From: Chitinophaga sancti
GTDB taxonomy: Bacteria > Bacteroidota > Bacteroidia > Chitinophagales > Chitinophagaceae
DNA: 64,000 nucleotides
Assembly: GCF_034087045.1 (NCBI RefSeq)
Contig: NZ_CP139247.1
Span: 2,754,001-2,818,000, forward strand
Direction: 5' to 3'
Numbering within the stretch: position 1 is the stretch's first letter; every line of letters starts with the position of its first letter. Shown piece after piece: positions 27,679 to 36,261 of this stretch. The position numbers and the translations under genes are program-made. A model generated the notes under the pieces. The model was given only the letters and a program-made list of their open reading frames with translations, did not search any database and was not told where the DNA came from.

Positions 27679-28107
27679 TTAATCATTTGTTGGTATAGCA
27701 CACTCATTTAATGATATAAATAACTGTACGTTAATTCCCAAGACCACACCTGCACATATGTCACCAGTAGATTCCCTAAAAGGTTGAATTGAAGGGTTAA
27801 CTGAACTTATATCATCGTTATAGGTTAGATAAGCAATGAAATCTTTGGCAATCTCCATACAATTACTTATAGCTGAATGTTCCGTTTCAGGATAATTCAG
27901 GTTCATCAAATCAGATATAGTAATAGTGTAGTTATGGTTTATATACTTACCAGATACATTTGAATTATTATATTGGATGTTGACTGAATAATATAATTTA
28001 TCAGGAATAGCTACATAATCAGCTAAATCACCATAGAAGCAGTGATTAACCTGTTTGTGTCTTTTGAAGAAATCAGTGAATAAATTCTTTAGCTGGGTTA
28101 ACGTCAT
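27679..28107 (-). CDS. Tail terminator/completion-like protein
   Basis: A 142-aa protein with the look of a small tail-completion family common in Bacteroidota phages: LFTDFFKRHKQVNHCFYGDL at the start, ITISDLMNLN in the middle, and a DICAGVVLGINVQLFI strand ending in NECAIP. Position between the connector gene and holin agrees. Assigned from remembered family features, so moderate certainty. Confidence 0.5.
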   Translation of the reverse strand: MTLTQLKNLFTDFFKRHKQVNHCFYGDLADYVAIPDKLYYSVNIQYNNSNVSGKYINHNYTITISDLMNLNYPETEHSAISNCMEIAKDFIAYLTYNDDISSVNPSIQPFRESTGDICAGVVLGINVQLFISLNECAIPTND

Positions 28108-28126
28108 TCATACCTTTTATCTTTAA

Positions 28127-28642
28127 TTAGTTACAGCTGTGTTTATTTATTAAGTACCAACCAGTTCCAGTACTAGTAACATTAGTATCAGGGGTATTTT
28201 GAACCAATTTATTTTCATAAATATATTTCACTACTGCACTCTTATACGCTGTCATTTTATTGTTGTGATAACTCCTTACATGTTCAATTTCAGAAGGTTG
28301 CAAAGATGTCGCTGATGTATCGTTGAATTTTAATAATCCTTTGTTAGTCAGCTTGTATGTACTATTCATAATTAATTCCTGGATAGTTGTGTGAATCAAG
28401 TATGTTTTGATATAATCATCAATGAGAGTTTTAATTTTTTCAGGAATAACATAACTATCATCTTGAATTGATTGGTTAACTTCATTCAAAACCTGATTGT
28501 ATAACTCATCACCTAATACCGGCCTAAGATTTATAAACTGTGTATCATAAATTGAGACTGAAAGAATGTGACTATCTACATTTAATTGAATAATGGATAA
28601 TTCTTTAATTTCTTTTTCACCTATCAATATAATTTTATTCAT
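28127..28642 (-). CDS. Head-tail connector-like protein (DUF6712-like)
   Basis: About 171 aa from the ATG at 28642, which overlaps the portal stop codon by one base (TAATG). This start is chosen over one 48 nt upstream inside the portal gene. The sequence (INLRPVLGDELYNQVL..., long helices, YIYENKL near the end) resembles small helical head-completion/connector proteins encoded behind portals in Bacteroidota phages. Translational coupling to the portal supports a structural role. Confidence 0.55.
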   Translation of the reverse strand: MNKIILIGEKEIKELSIIQLNVDSHILSVSIYDTQFINLRPVLGDELYNQVLNEVNQSIQDDSYVIPEKIKTLIDDYIKTYLIHTTIQELIMNSTYKLTNKGLLKFNDTSATSLQPSEIEHVRSYHNNKMTAYKSAVVKYIYENKLVQNTPDTNVTSTGTGWYLINKHSCN

Positions 28643-30537
28643 TATTTGGTTTTTCTTTTTAACATTAGTTGTTTGAACATATGACGGCAATGGGGGGTTG
28701 CTTCACCATTTGGCCCAGATAACCAACCGCCACCTCTAGTGAATACATCATACCCAAAAATCCCTGACATAATTTGAATATCCTCCCTTGAATAGTATTT
28801 ATTATTTTCAACTAACTTCACACAAAACCCTCTACTAGTCGGAATCAATATATCACCATCAGCTTCAGGACGTTTAACATAGTCATACATTGTCAATATG
28901 GTTCCTGTATCTGGTAAATCAGCTACCTTATCTGGTTTAATACTAATTCTTCCAGTATCATTAGTATCAATTTTTATGATACCGGATTTAGATAACTCAT
29001 TCAAAGTATCTTCCAAATCAGGTGTAGCAATGTCAATATCTTTCTGTTCTTTTAGTAAGTTTTTTATCTCATCAAGGGTTAAGTTAGATATATCATTCTC
29101 CAACACCCATTTTGCAATATCAGATTCAGTGTCAAATTGAAGTTCTTTCATCTTAGCATCTTCAGCATTAAATACAAACTTTCCCTGCTTAACTATTTCA
29201 AATTCATCTTTGTGATTGCCTAAGTGCTTAATCTTTTCAAAGTCTTCAGGTTGTAAAGAGTGTTTCACCCAATCAGACTTTTTTTTTATTTCTTCATCTG
29301 GTTGTGGAGCATTGAATGTACTAGTGGGTGTAGGGTCATTTAATAACCTGTCTCCGTTCTGTATTGGTTTCATTCCAGCAATAGCCCTTAATTCATTGAT
29401 AGTGAAAATCTTTTCCCTTGTAGCATCATCTAATTGGGTTTCAAACAATGGCTTATCAGTAAAAGTTAGATTGTCAGTTATTAAAGTTGAGTTAACAAAC
29501 AATTGATTAAAAGCAGATGTTAATTCCGCTCTCTTATTGCGTATATAAGTATTCTTAAAAATCTGGTATGCTGTTTCTAATTCTGTGCTATTACCCAAAG
29601 AACCAGGTTGTGCAATTCCGAGTAACAAAGGCGAAGTAACGGCATGGCCAATAAGAATATCCTGCTGATTTTGTGTTGACACTGCTGAATATGCCTTATC
29701 CCATTCGTTAGGCGAGATATTTTTCACTTCAGCTGGTTTGCCTTGGGTATCCTGAAAATCTAAAATAATCTTCTCACCATTCTCCCCACTGTAACTATCC
29801 TTAATATCTTTCATAATTTGTCTTTTCACTTCTTCATCAACATTACCCCCCATGAAAAATGTTATGAGAGTTGAAACACTGAAGTGACTGCGCACATTAT
29901 TTAAATTGAAGGTTCTAATAGAAATATCTGTTAGGATAGATTTAATACAACCAGAATATTCAGGTAAAGGATAAGCATTATTGTTACTGGGAAAATAACC
30001 ATCAAAGAAGAATAGTTTACTAGTACCTTCGGAATTAACAGGAGTAAATCTATCAAACACTATATCGTACTTTTTATATTTCCAGTCTTCAGAATACCAG
30101 AACTTGTTTTTAATCCTATTAGTACGGATATTTTGAGCTGGGCAATGATGATACTCAACGGGTTCTCCAAATGAATTATATGTAACTTCAACACAGAAAT
30201 AATTGAACAACAAAAAATCCTTTATACACTTGTTAATAAACTCGTTAAAAGAATCAGAAGGATTAACATTAATATTTACTTCACTGCCATTATTATACTT
30301 CAAACCATCCCCAAATATATAAGTAGATTTTGCATTGATGATTGCCTGATTAATTGGGGAATCAGCATATAATTTTAATAAGAATGCAGGATAGTTATTG
30401 TCTAAACCATAATTGACTTGTTTATCATCACTTACAAATTTATCCTCTATAGGCAACGGGATATTATAAGTAAAATTTAATATTTCCTTTTTACTGTTTG
30501 ATTGGGGTTTTATCTGAACATCTTTCTTTGCTCTCAT
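28642..30537 (-). CDS. Phage portal protein
   Basis: A 631-aa portal, the dodecameric ring through which DNA enters the capsid. Evidence includes YGLDNNYPAFLLKLYADSPINQAIINAKSTYIFGDG at the N-terminus (written here in part: YADSPINQAIINAKSTYIFG), and the clip/stem region ISPNEWDKAYSAVSTQNQQDILIGHAV with ITSPLLLGI-like strands. The C-terminal ~200 residues are an extra Lys/Asp/Glu-rich domain with a wHTH-like part (NLTLDEIKNLLKEQKDID) and a C-terminal domain with paired Cys/His (CRHMF), not usual for HK97-type portals. That tail may be a fused minor head protein. Confidence 0.8.
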   Translation of the reverse strand: MRAKKDVQIKPQSNSKKEILNFTYNIPLPIEDKFVSDDKQVNYGLDNNYPAFLLKLYADSPINQAIINAKSTYIFGDGLKYNNGSEVNINVNPSDSFNEFINKCIKDFLLFNYFCVEVTYNSFGEPVEYHHCPAQNIRTNRIKNKFWYSEDWKYKKYDIVFDRFTPVNSEGTSKLFFFDGYFPSNNNAYPLPEYSGCIKSILTDISIRTFNLNNVRSHFSVSTLITFFMGGNVDEEVKRQIMKDIKDSYSGENGEKIILDFQDTQGKPAEVKNISPNEWDKAYSAVSTQNQQDILIGHAVTSPLLLGIAQPGSLGNSTELETAYQIFKNTYIRNKRAELTSAFNQLFVNSTLITDNLTFTDKPLFETQLDDATREKIFTINELRAIAGMKPIQNGDRLLNDPTPTSTFNAPQPDEEIKKKSDWVKHSLQPEDFEKIKHLGNHKDEFEIVKQGKFVFNAEDAKMKELQFDTESDIAKWVLENDISNLTLDEIKNLLKEQKDIDIATPDLEDTLNELSKSGIIKIDTNDTGRISIKPDKVADLPDTGTILTMYDYVKRPEADGDILIPTSRGFCVKLVENNKYYSREDIQIMSGIFGYDVFTRGGGWLSGPNGEATPHCRHMFKQLMLKRKTK

Positions 30538-30552
30538 TCATAGCCTTTCTTT

Positions 30553-30560
30553 TTTAAATA
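30553..30560 (-). promoter_or_regulatory. TATTTAAA box before the portal gene
   Basis: Minus-strand TATTTAAA, 15 nt before the portal ATG, followed by an A/G-rich stretch (AAAGAAAGG). Confidence 0.5.
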
Positions 30561-30935
30561 TTAGCGACCTGAATAAACAGTAAAAACTGGTTTGCTTTTT
30601 TCATCTGGTAATGAAATGAAAATAGTGTCAGGCTCTTTGATTGGGTTTTTAATTGTAGCTAGGCCAATTTCTAAAACATGCTCCAATTCAGCATCTTCAA
30701 AGACTTCGTACAAAGCTAGTCCTTCATTAAGTCCTTCTAAAAAAGATGACATGATGATAAATGAATCATAACGTTTTGGGAACAATGACATGTTAACACC
30801 CAAAGGGAATATCTTTTCTTTGAAATCAAATTGGGTTTTAATACGCATAAAAAGCTCTGGTGAATCTGATGTAATCAATGGGGTTACATTCAATATTAAT
30901 TCATTGGAAGGCTGGGATAAATTTAATAACAACAT
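30561..30935 (-). CDS. Phage structural protein of unknown function (124 aa)
   Basis: A 124-aa protein (LSQPSNELILNVTPLITSDS, beta-rich) without a recognised domain. Located between tail tube and portal genes in the same direction, so likely a minor virion protein. Confidence 0.6.
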   Translation of the reverse strand: MLLLNLSQPSNELILNVTPLITSDSPELFMRIKTQFDFKEKIFPLGVNMSLFPKRYDSFIIMSSFLEGLNEGLALYEVFEDAELEHVLEIGLATIKNPIKEPDTIFISLPDEKSKPVFTVYSGR

Positions 30936-31021
30936 TCGATAAAAAATAAAAAGCCCAACTAAAACTAATTGGGCCTTGATAAAAATTAAACAAAAATAAA
31001 AATGAAAACGTATAGAAAATA

Positions 31022-31564
31022 TTAAGAAGCAGGAGTAGTAATTGTTGAAATCAAAGTGCTATCAACTTGCTGAATTAATTTAGTATCGGTTCCAGTAAAA
31101 GTGAGCGTTGATCCAATAAGGTCGGCATCGTTGGTTCCGCTGGATGTTTCTAATGTAGACAATTCCATCTGACCGTTTAAACCAGCTGCATAATATTTAC
31201 CGGTTTTGGTTCTGATTACAATAGCCACTTCTTGATTCATTACTGATTCAATGAAGGTTTTGTTCTCTGTTGTTAAATCAGATAGAACTAAAGTAAAAGT
31301 TTGCGTCATGTAAGAAGTACCTGTTTGAAGATTCTTATTTAAAGTTTCACTCAAAACAGCTGTATTCTTTAACAAGCCTACAGGAACAAATTGTTTAGCA
31401 GTGACAATATTAATGTCACTTATCAAACCACCAGTAGATAATGTATAGGTTGATCCATTAGTTTCTACTAAATCAGCGTAGCGGATAATATACAAACTCT
31501 GGATACCGGCAATTTTATTTTCACCACAACTCTTAGCGAGTGCAATTATAGATTCACATGCCAT
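31022..31564 (-). CDS. Major tail tube protein
   Basis: A 180-aa beta-rich protein. The N-terminus ACESIIALAKSCGENKIAGIQSLYI (seen in part as CGENKIAGIQSLYIIRYADL) and the strands FTLVLSDLTTENKTFIESVM, VIRTKTGKYYAAGLNGQ and ADLIGSTLTFTGTDT match the general pattern of Bacteroidota phage tail tube proteins. These start with a Cys/Gly motif and contain a GKY-x-x-G loop. It would polymerise around the tape measure. Directly downstream of the capsid gene. Confidence 0.7.
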   Translation of the reverse strand: MACESIIALAKSCGENKIAGIQSLYIIRYADLVETNGSTYTLSTGGLISDINIVTAKQFVPVGLLKNTAVLSETLNKNLQTGTSYMTQTFTLVLSDLTTENKTFIESVMNQEVAIVIRTKTGKYYAAGLNGQMELSTLETSSGTNDADLIGSTLTFTGTDTKLIQQVDSTLISTITTPAS

Positions 31565-31639
31565 TAAAAATTTTTAGTATTTTATAAAAAGTGAAGGGAG
31601 GGGTTAAACTCCCTTCATAATAGGGTTAATAATTTAAAA

Positions 31640-32560
31640 TCAAGCCGGGGATAAATCAGCATAACCTACTTCACTTGCAATTGGATAAACAACACTAACG
31701 CCTAGGCTATAGTGAACGTCGGCATAATGCTGTTCTGTTTCGATTGAATATTTCAAAGAAGACTTCGTTGCATCACTTTCTAAATCCATCCCCAATTGCA
31801 AATTGCTTAAACGAACAGCTACTACCTTGTAAGGGCTTGAATTTAAACCAGATACCGGAACTAAGGTTGTAGTTGTACCGAACAGTTTAAAATCATCAGT
31901 GGGTTTAAAGATATTTTTGTTTGCTAATTCCATCAAATACATATCATATAGTACTTCAGAAATGAAGATTCTAAAATCAGATTGTTTTCTAATTTTGATA
32001 GGAGTTTTTGAATTCGCTTCTTGTAATTGTGAGAGAACAGAAGTTGCTGTAGAATCGATATTGGTATAAGTACCAGTGGTAACTTGTTTTAAAATACCAT
32101 TGAAAAATGATAATTGACCAGTTAGGGTAGTATCACCATTCCATAAAAGGTTTTCATTTGCTTCAGCTATGGCTTGAACTCTTGAATCCATAATGTACTG
32201 TGCAAATGCTGCATCCCAACCTTCAGTTTCAGGGTCTTGTCCAGATTTTAACGCCCATGCATAATAAGTGTTATATAAGGTCTTGGTACATATATTTTCG
32301 ACAGACTTTAATGGTTTCGTAGTTAACATGGCATTGGATAAAATAGTAGTGCCTGATGGTGTTCTACCAGCGCAACCAGATGCGTCTTGTATAACTGTGT
32401 TACTATCAAGTTTTAATATAGGTGCTGTACCTTTCGTAAATTGAACATTACCAGAATCAAGTAATAATTTTGCAGTTTGTGCATTACCTACAGCTTTGCT
32501 GCTTATGGATTTGCTATTAAGTTCAATGTATTGTGATAAATTTGTTAGATCAAATGACAT
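31640..32560 (-). CDS. Major capsid protein
   Basis: A 306-aa protein with HK97-like layout and length. It has a helical N-terminal arm, a central domain with VENICTKTLYNTYYAW and AEANENLLWNGDTT, a strand-rich P-domain (KIRKQSDFRIFISEVLYDMY), and a C-terminal part with EQHYADVHYSLGVSVVYP. Position behind scaffold and protease genes is the standard head order. Assignment from pattern, not from a database match. Confidence 0.78.
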   Translation of the reverse strand: MSFDLTNLSQYIELNSKSISSKAVGNAQTAKLLLDSGNVQFTKGTAPILKLDSNTVIQDASGCAGRTPSGTTILSNAMLTTKPLKSVENICTKTLYNTYYAWALKSGQDPETEGWDAAFAQYIMDSRVQAIAEANENLLWNGDTTLTGQLSFFNGILKQVTTGTYTNIDSTATSVLSQLQEANSKTPIKIRKQSDFRIFISEVLYDMYLMELANKNIFKPTDDFKLFGTTTTLVPVSGLNSSPYKVVAVRLSNLQLGMDLESDATKSSLKYSIETEQHYADVHYSLGVSVVYPIASEVGYADLSPA

Positions 32561-32574
32561 TCATAAGTTTCTTT

Positions 32575-32582
32575 TTTAAATA
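32575..32582 (-). promoter_or_regulatory. TATTTAAA box before the major capsid gene
   Basis: Minus-strand TATTTAAA, 14 nt before the ATG, followed by AAAGAAAC. Confidence 0.5.
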
Positions 32583-32600
32583 GTGTGGGGTTAACAAAAA

Positions 32601-33188
32601 TTATTTTTTCATCAGTCTAATCACGTCCATAAGTTTGTCCTGATTATCTGTTTTTGTTTTGGTTGATTTGGTAGTTTTAGAAAATTCAACAGGCAATAAA
32701 GCAACCTTATTGATAGTATCGGTAAGGGTTTTAACTTCATTACTGAACTTCTGCATTTCTTCTTTTGTAGCAGAATCATTAACACTACCAGTTAATTCAG
32801 CTAAGATTTGTTTGATTGATTCTACTTCAGCTTTGATTGCAGCAGTTTCTTTTTGCAATTCTTCTATAGCTGCTTTATTTTCATCAGGTGCAGGTTCGTC
32901 AGCTGGTTTTTCTTCAGTGGGGTTTTCTTCTGCTAATTCTTCAGGTTTTTCTTCTCCTTCAATAGATGCAATAACACCATCTTTGACAGTGAATTTGAAT
33001 CCATCTTCTATTTCATAATCACCATCAGGAGCAGGTGACAAAGTACCGTCTGTATTTATTAATTCAACTTTGGCACCTACTACACGGTCAGATATATTTA
33101 ATTGGTCGTTGGTATAAACGCCTTCAAATTTTTCTGATTTTAAGTTGGTAAGTGCTTTAAGCAATTCTTTCTTTAATTCTTTCAACAT
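32601..33188 (-). CDS. Scaffolding-like protein
   Basis: A 195-aa highly charged protein. There is a small N-terminal beta part, an acidic Glu/Pro/Lys linker (EEKPEELAEENPTEEKPAD), then a long coiled coil (AIEELQKETAAIKAEVESIK, TKEEMQKFSNEVKTLTDT) and a basic C-terminal helix ending LMDVIRLMKK. This is the usual design of procapsid scaffolds, and it sits between protease and capsid genes. No sequence family was recognised. Confidence 0.65.
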   Translation of the reverse strand: MLKELKKELLKALTNLKSEKFEGVYTNDQLNISDRVVGAKVELINTDGTLSPAPDGDYEIEDGFKFTVKDGVIASIEGEEKPEELAEENPTEEKPADEPAPDENKAAIEELQKETAAIKAEVESIKQILAELTGSVNDSATKEEMQKFSNEVKTLTDTINKVALLPVEFSKTTKSTKTKTDNQDKLMDVIRLMKK

Positions 33189-33203
33189 TTAAATGCTTTC
33201 TAT

Positions 33204-33211
33204 TTTAAATA
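33204..33211 (-). promoter_or_regulatory. TATTTAAA box before the scaffold gene
   Basis: Minus-strand TATTTAAA, 15 nt before the ATG, followed by ATAGAAAG. Confidence 0.5.
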
Positions 33212-33254
33212 TTGAGAAGAATAGATTTTATGTTTCAGGCATTAAAAAAGCCAG

Positions 33255-33854
33255 TTAAAAAACCGGCTTAGTGTACATTGAATTGAATTTCTTTAGTAAG
33301 GTCATCAAATCCTCATCAGTAGTGGCTTTGTCCTGTTTGACCTGGTTACTTTCGTATTTAAACAAACCTTCAACACTATAACCTCTAAATTTCCCATCTA
33401 ATACATCTTTCCAAACGTTATCATCTACAACTTTAACTCCTATAATCCATGACCCATCAACAGCATCTGGATAAGTAATTCCCTTATCGGAATCAACAAT
33501 AAAGGATTGAAATATAAAACTGTTTGCTAGTATGTCAGTGTGAGCTAGATTAACATTGTTGGACAGGTTGTTTTTAAAAAATGTTTGGGCTATTTGTCGA
33601 ATGGTTTCTTTGCTGAAAAACACATTATATTCATTACCTGATTCATCACGACGGTAGATTTTCATATCTGGCACCATAGCAATGCCTAGTAGTTCTTGTT
33701 TATCCTCATTAATATTAAACTTCAATTCTTTTTGTTCATTAAATACTTGAAATGTCTTTTCCGTAGCGGGTTTATCTACAAGTGACACCATATTCACTAT
33801 AGATTCATCTTCCGGGTCAATAAATAATTCATAGATAGGTATATCTTTTTTCAT
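33255..33854 (-). CDS. Prohead protease, XkdF-like
   Basis: A 199-aa protein resembling the XkdF-type putative serine protease domain of phage heads. The N-terminus reads IPIYELFIDPEDESIVNMVS with SLVDKPATEK, followed by GIAMVPDMKIYRRDESGNEY. Candidate catalytic residues are the His in NVNLAHTD and the Ser in FRGYSVEGLF. Expected to trim capsid and scaffold during head maturation. Its neighbours (scaffold and capsid) agree. Confidence 0.75.
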   Translation of the reverse strand: MKKDIPIYELFIDPEDESIVNMVSLVDKPATEKTFQVFNEQKELKFNINEDKQELLGIAMVPDMKIYRRDESGNEYNVFFSKETIRQIAQTFFKNNLSNNVNLAHTDILANSFIFQSFIVDSDKGITYPDAVDGSWIIGVKVVDDNVWKDVLDGKFRGYSVEGLFKYESNQVKQDKATTDEDLMTLLKKFNSMYTKPVF

Positions 33855-33867
33855 TGGGTTATTTTAA

Positions 33868-36228
33868 TTAGTAAGTTGACAAGTTGTTAAAGAAATTGAT
33901 TTTCGCTTCATTATCCTTTAAATCCTTGTCGGTAATATATGCTCTGATTGTTGTATCTGTTTGGTTGACTACTCTTACATTTTGTGGTGTAGTGTTTTGA
34001 CTTAATGAAGAAGTATTAATAACAGGTGCAGAAGCAGAAGCAATTGAAGATGTAGATACAGATGGTGCTGAACTGGAAGATGAACCGGCAACCTGGACAG
34101 CAAGTATTTTCTTTACATTGGCTAAACCAGCAGCAACAGCAGCGGCAGCACTAACAGCACCTAATATAATACCATACGGGCCACCAGCTTCTAAACCATT
34201 TTTATAGGCGAGCATAGCACTTTCATATGTACGTATCAATGTAGCAGCAGCGGATAAACCTTTTTGAGCAATTGTATTTTCACCAGCAAGTTCCGCAACA
34301 CTTGACATTAAATCAGCAGTGGAATTTGCTATTTGTTGCTTCTGTTCAAATTCAGCCTTATCCAGTGCTTTATTGGCTTCAGTACGTTGACGGTTAATGT
34401 CTAACAGCTTCGCGTTATGGTCAGCTGTTAATTGTTCAATCTCTGCATTCTGACCAGCTAACTGTTCTTTCTTTAAATCATATGCAGCATCTTCAGCTTC
34501 TTGTTGTGCAGCTAATACCGCTAATGTCTTTTTCTTTCTTTGATCTGGTGTATCACTATCAGATATAGTATTTTCAGATGTAGTAGTGGTTAACTTAATA
34601 TTCTTTTCTACTGATACTTTATTTAAATCAGATTCCTTTCCTAATGCAGATAATTCGCTTTTTCTTCTTGCTTCAAGTAATTCCTTCTCCTTATCCGTAG
34701 CAGTTTTTAAGAGATTATCATAGAACTTATTTATTTCTAATTCCTTCTGCTTATAGGTATCAAGGTTTTTATTTGCTCGATCTGTTAACGCCTGATTAAT
34801 CTGCTCATCATACTTTTTATTAATCTCTGCTTTTTGATTATTATACTTTGTTGTTAGATTGGAAGTATCTTGGCCATATTTATCAAATACTTTCTTCTTC
34901 TTTTCATAATCTATTTGAAGATTGGAAAATTCCTTATCCCTTGCATTCATGTTTAATTGAAGAATATCCTTTTGATTTTCTTCTTCAATCTTTTTAATTT
35001 CATCTAATGCAGTCTTACGTTCATTGGCTGCTTTTTCGGCTGCTTGTTTAGCTTTTTCTGCGGCCTTATCTGCTAATTTCTTTTGTTCATCTGTTTTCTT
35101 CTTATTTTGCTGACCTTCCCAAACAGCTAAATCAAGTATTGCCTTCTTCTGCTCATCACTACCTTCTTTCTCTTGTTTGATACGTAATTGGAACTGCTCC
35201 TTTTGTAAACTTAATACCTCTATACCGTTGGCTGCATATATCTTTAATGCAGCGTCCAATTCATCTGCCCTTTTCTTTGCTGCTTCACGGGCTGCTTCAT
35301 CAGCTTGTTTCTTCCTTTGGTTATTATATTCACTCTGCACATTACCAACTACATCAAATCCTTTCTTCATGTCTTCCACAGCACCTTTAAAATCACCCTT
35401 GACAATATCAATAAGCGCTTTAATAGGAGCTATAGCATATTGTACCACTGCATTACCTAGACCAATTACAAAGGATTTAACCTTATCGAATGTTTCACCA
35501 GCTTCACCTAGTCCGGGAATAAGTTTCTTTACCGATTCTTTAATATCATCGAAATGTGCAATCAGGTAACCCACAACTAAAACTATTGCTGTAATACCTA
35601 AAGATGCTAAAGCAACTTTCAACCCCTTCATGGTTGTAGTCGTAGCAGTAGTGGTAGTAGCAACAGCTTCTTCAGATGCTTGCACACCTCTTAATGATGT
35701 AATTAATCCCTTAATATAGTCATTCGCATCGCCCAGGCTATTCAGCGCATCCACAACACCAGATATAGCTTGCAATTTTGCTACTGCTTCACCAGCTGTA
35801 TCACTACTAACACCAATTAATGTTAACCCTGACGCGACTCCTTGAACCGTAGATGCTAATAAAGATGCTGCTTTCATGGCTCCCTGAAATTTATTTCCAA
35901 CATCAGCTGCATCCACCATACGCCCAAGTGTAGCCATCTGGTCGTTAAGTTCGGCAATTGTACGAACGGCCTGCTGGTACTCATTGCTTGATTCCCGGCC
36001 TTGTTGAGCCAATAACAGGGCCTGTTCTTTAGCTTCTTTTAGTTGCTGCTTGAAGGATTTAACTGATTCAGTTGGAATATTTACATCAGGAGTTATTGGT
36101 GTATTGTTAATATCGTTGACAGTGTTTTGTATATTTCTTACACCATCAATTGCAGGCTGTAACCCTGACGTATTGGCTTGTACGTCTAATATTACGGTTT
36201 GATTGCTATTATTTGTATTTTCAGCCAT
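33868..36228 (-). CDS. Tail tape measure protein
   Basis: A 786-aa protein that should set tail length. It starts with a typical NQTVILDVQANTSGLQPAID strand, followed by coiled coil (QQLKEAKEQALLLAQQGRES), hydrophobic segments (ALASLGITAIVLVVGYLIAH; PYGIILGAVSAAAAVAAGLA) and a long Lys/Glu/Ala helical centre. It is shorter than many tape measures, implying a tail on the order of 100 nm if the usual length relation holds. Here it lies directly upstream of the head genes rather than behind tail tube genes. Confidence 0.85.
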   Translation of the reverse strand: MAENTNNSNQTVILDVQANTSGLQPAIDGVRNIQNTVNDINNTPITPDVNIPTESVKSFKQQLKEAKEQALLLAQQGRESSNEYQQAVRTIAELNDQMATLGRMVDAADVGNKFQGAMKAASLLASTVQGVASGLTLIGVSSDTAGEAVAKLQAISGVVDALNSLGDANDYIKGLITSLRGVQASEEAVATTTTATTTTMKGLKVALASLGITAIVLVVGYLIAHFDDIKESVKKLIPGLGEAGETFDKVKSFVIGLGNAVVQYAIAPIKALIDIVKGDFKGAVEDMKKGFDVVGNVQSEYNNQRKKQADEAAREAAKKRADELDAALKIYAANGIEVLSLQKEQFQLRIKQEKEGSDEQKKAILDLAVWEGQQNKKKTDEQKKLADKAAEKAKQAAEKAANERKTALDEIKKIEEENQKDILQLNMNARDKEFSNLQIDYEKKKKVFDKYGQDTSNLTTKYNNQKAEINKKYDEQINQALTDRANKNLDTYKQKELEINKFYDNLLKTATDKEKELLEARRKSELSALGKESDLNKVSVEKNIKLTTTTSENTISDSDTPDQRKKKTLAVLAAQQEAEDAAYDLKKEQLAGQNAEIEQLTADHNAKLLDINRQRTEANKALDKAEFEQKQQIANSTADLMSSVAELAGENTIAQKGLSAAATLIRTYESAMLAYKNGLEAGGPYGIILGAVSAAAAVAAGLANVKKILAVQVAGSSSSSAPSVSTSSIASASAPVINTSSLSQNTTPQNVRVVNQTDTTIRAYITDKDLKDNEAKINFFNNLSTY

Positions 36229-36242
36229 TAAAGATTTTATTC

Positions 36243-36250
36243 TTTAAATA
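36243..36250 (-). promoter_or_regulatory. TATTTAAA box before the tape measure gene
   Basis: Minus-strand TATTTAAA, 14 nt before the ATG, followed by GAATAAAA. Confidence 0.5.
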
Positions 36251-36261
36251 GCTGCATTACT

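Noticed and set aside
27146..28642. Endolysin expected beside the holin
   Set aside because: Neither neighbour shows amidase, lysozyme or peptidase motifs; the adjacent gene looks like a tail terminator. No lysin could be assigned.
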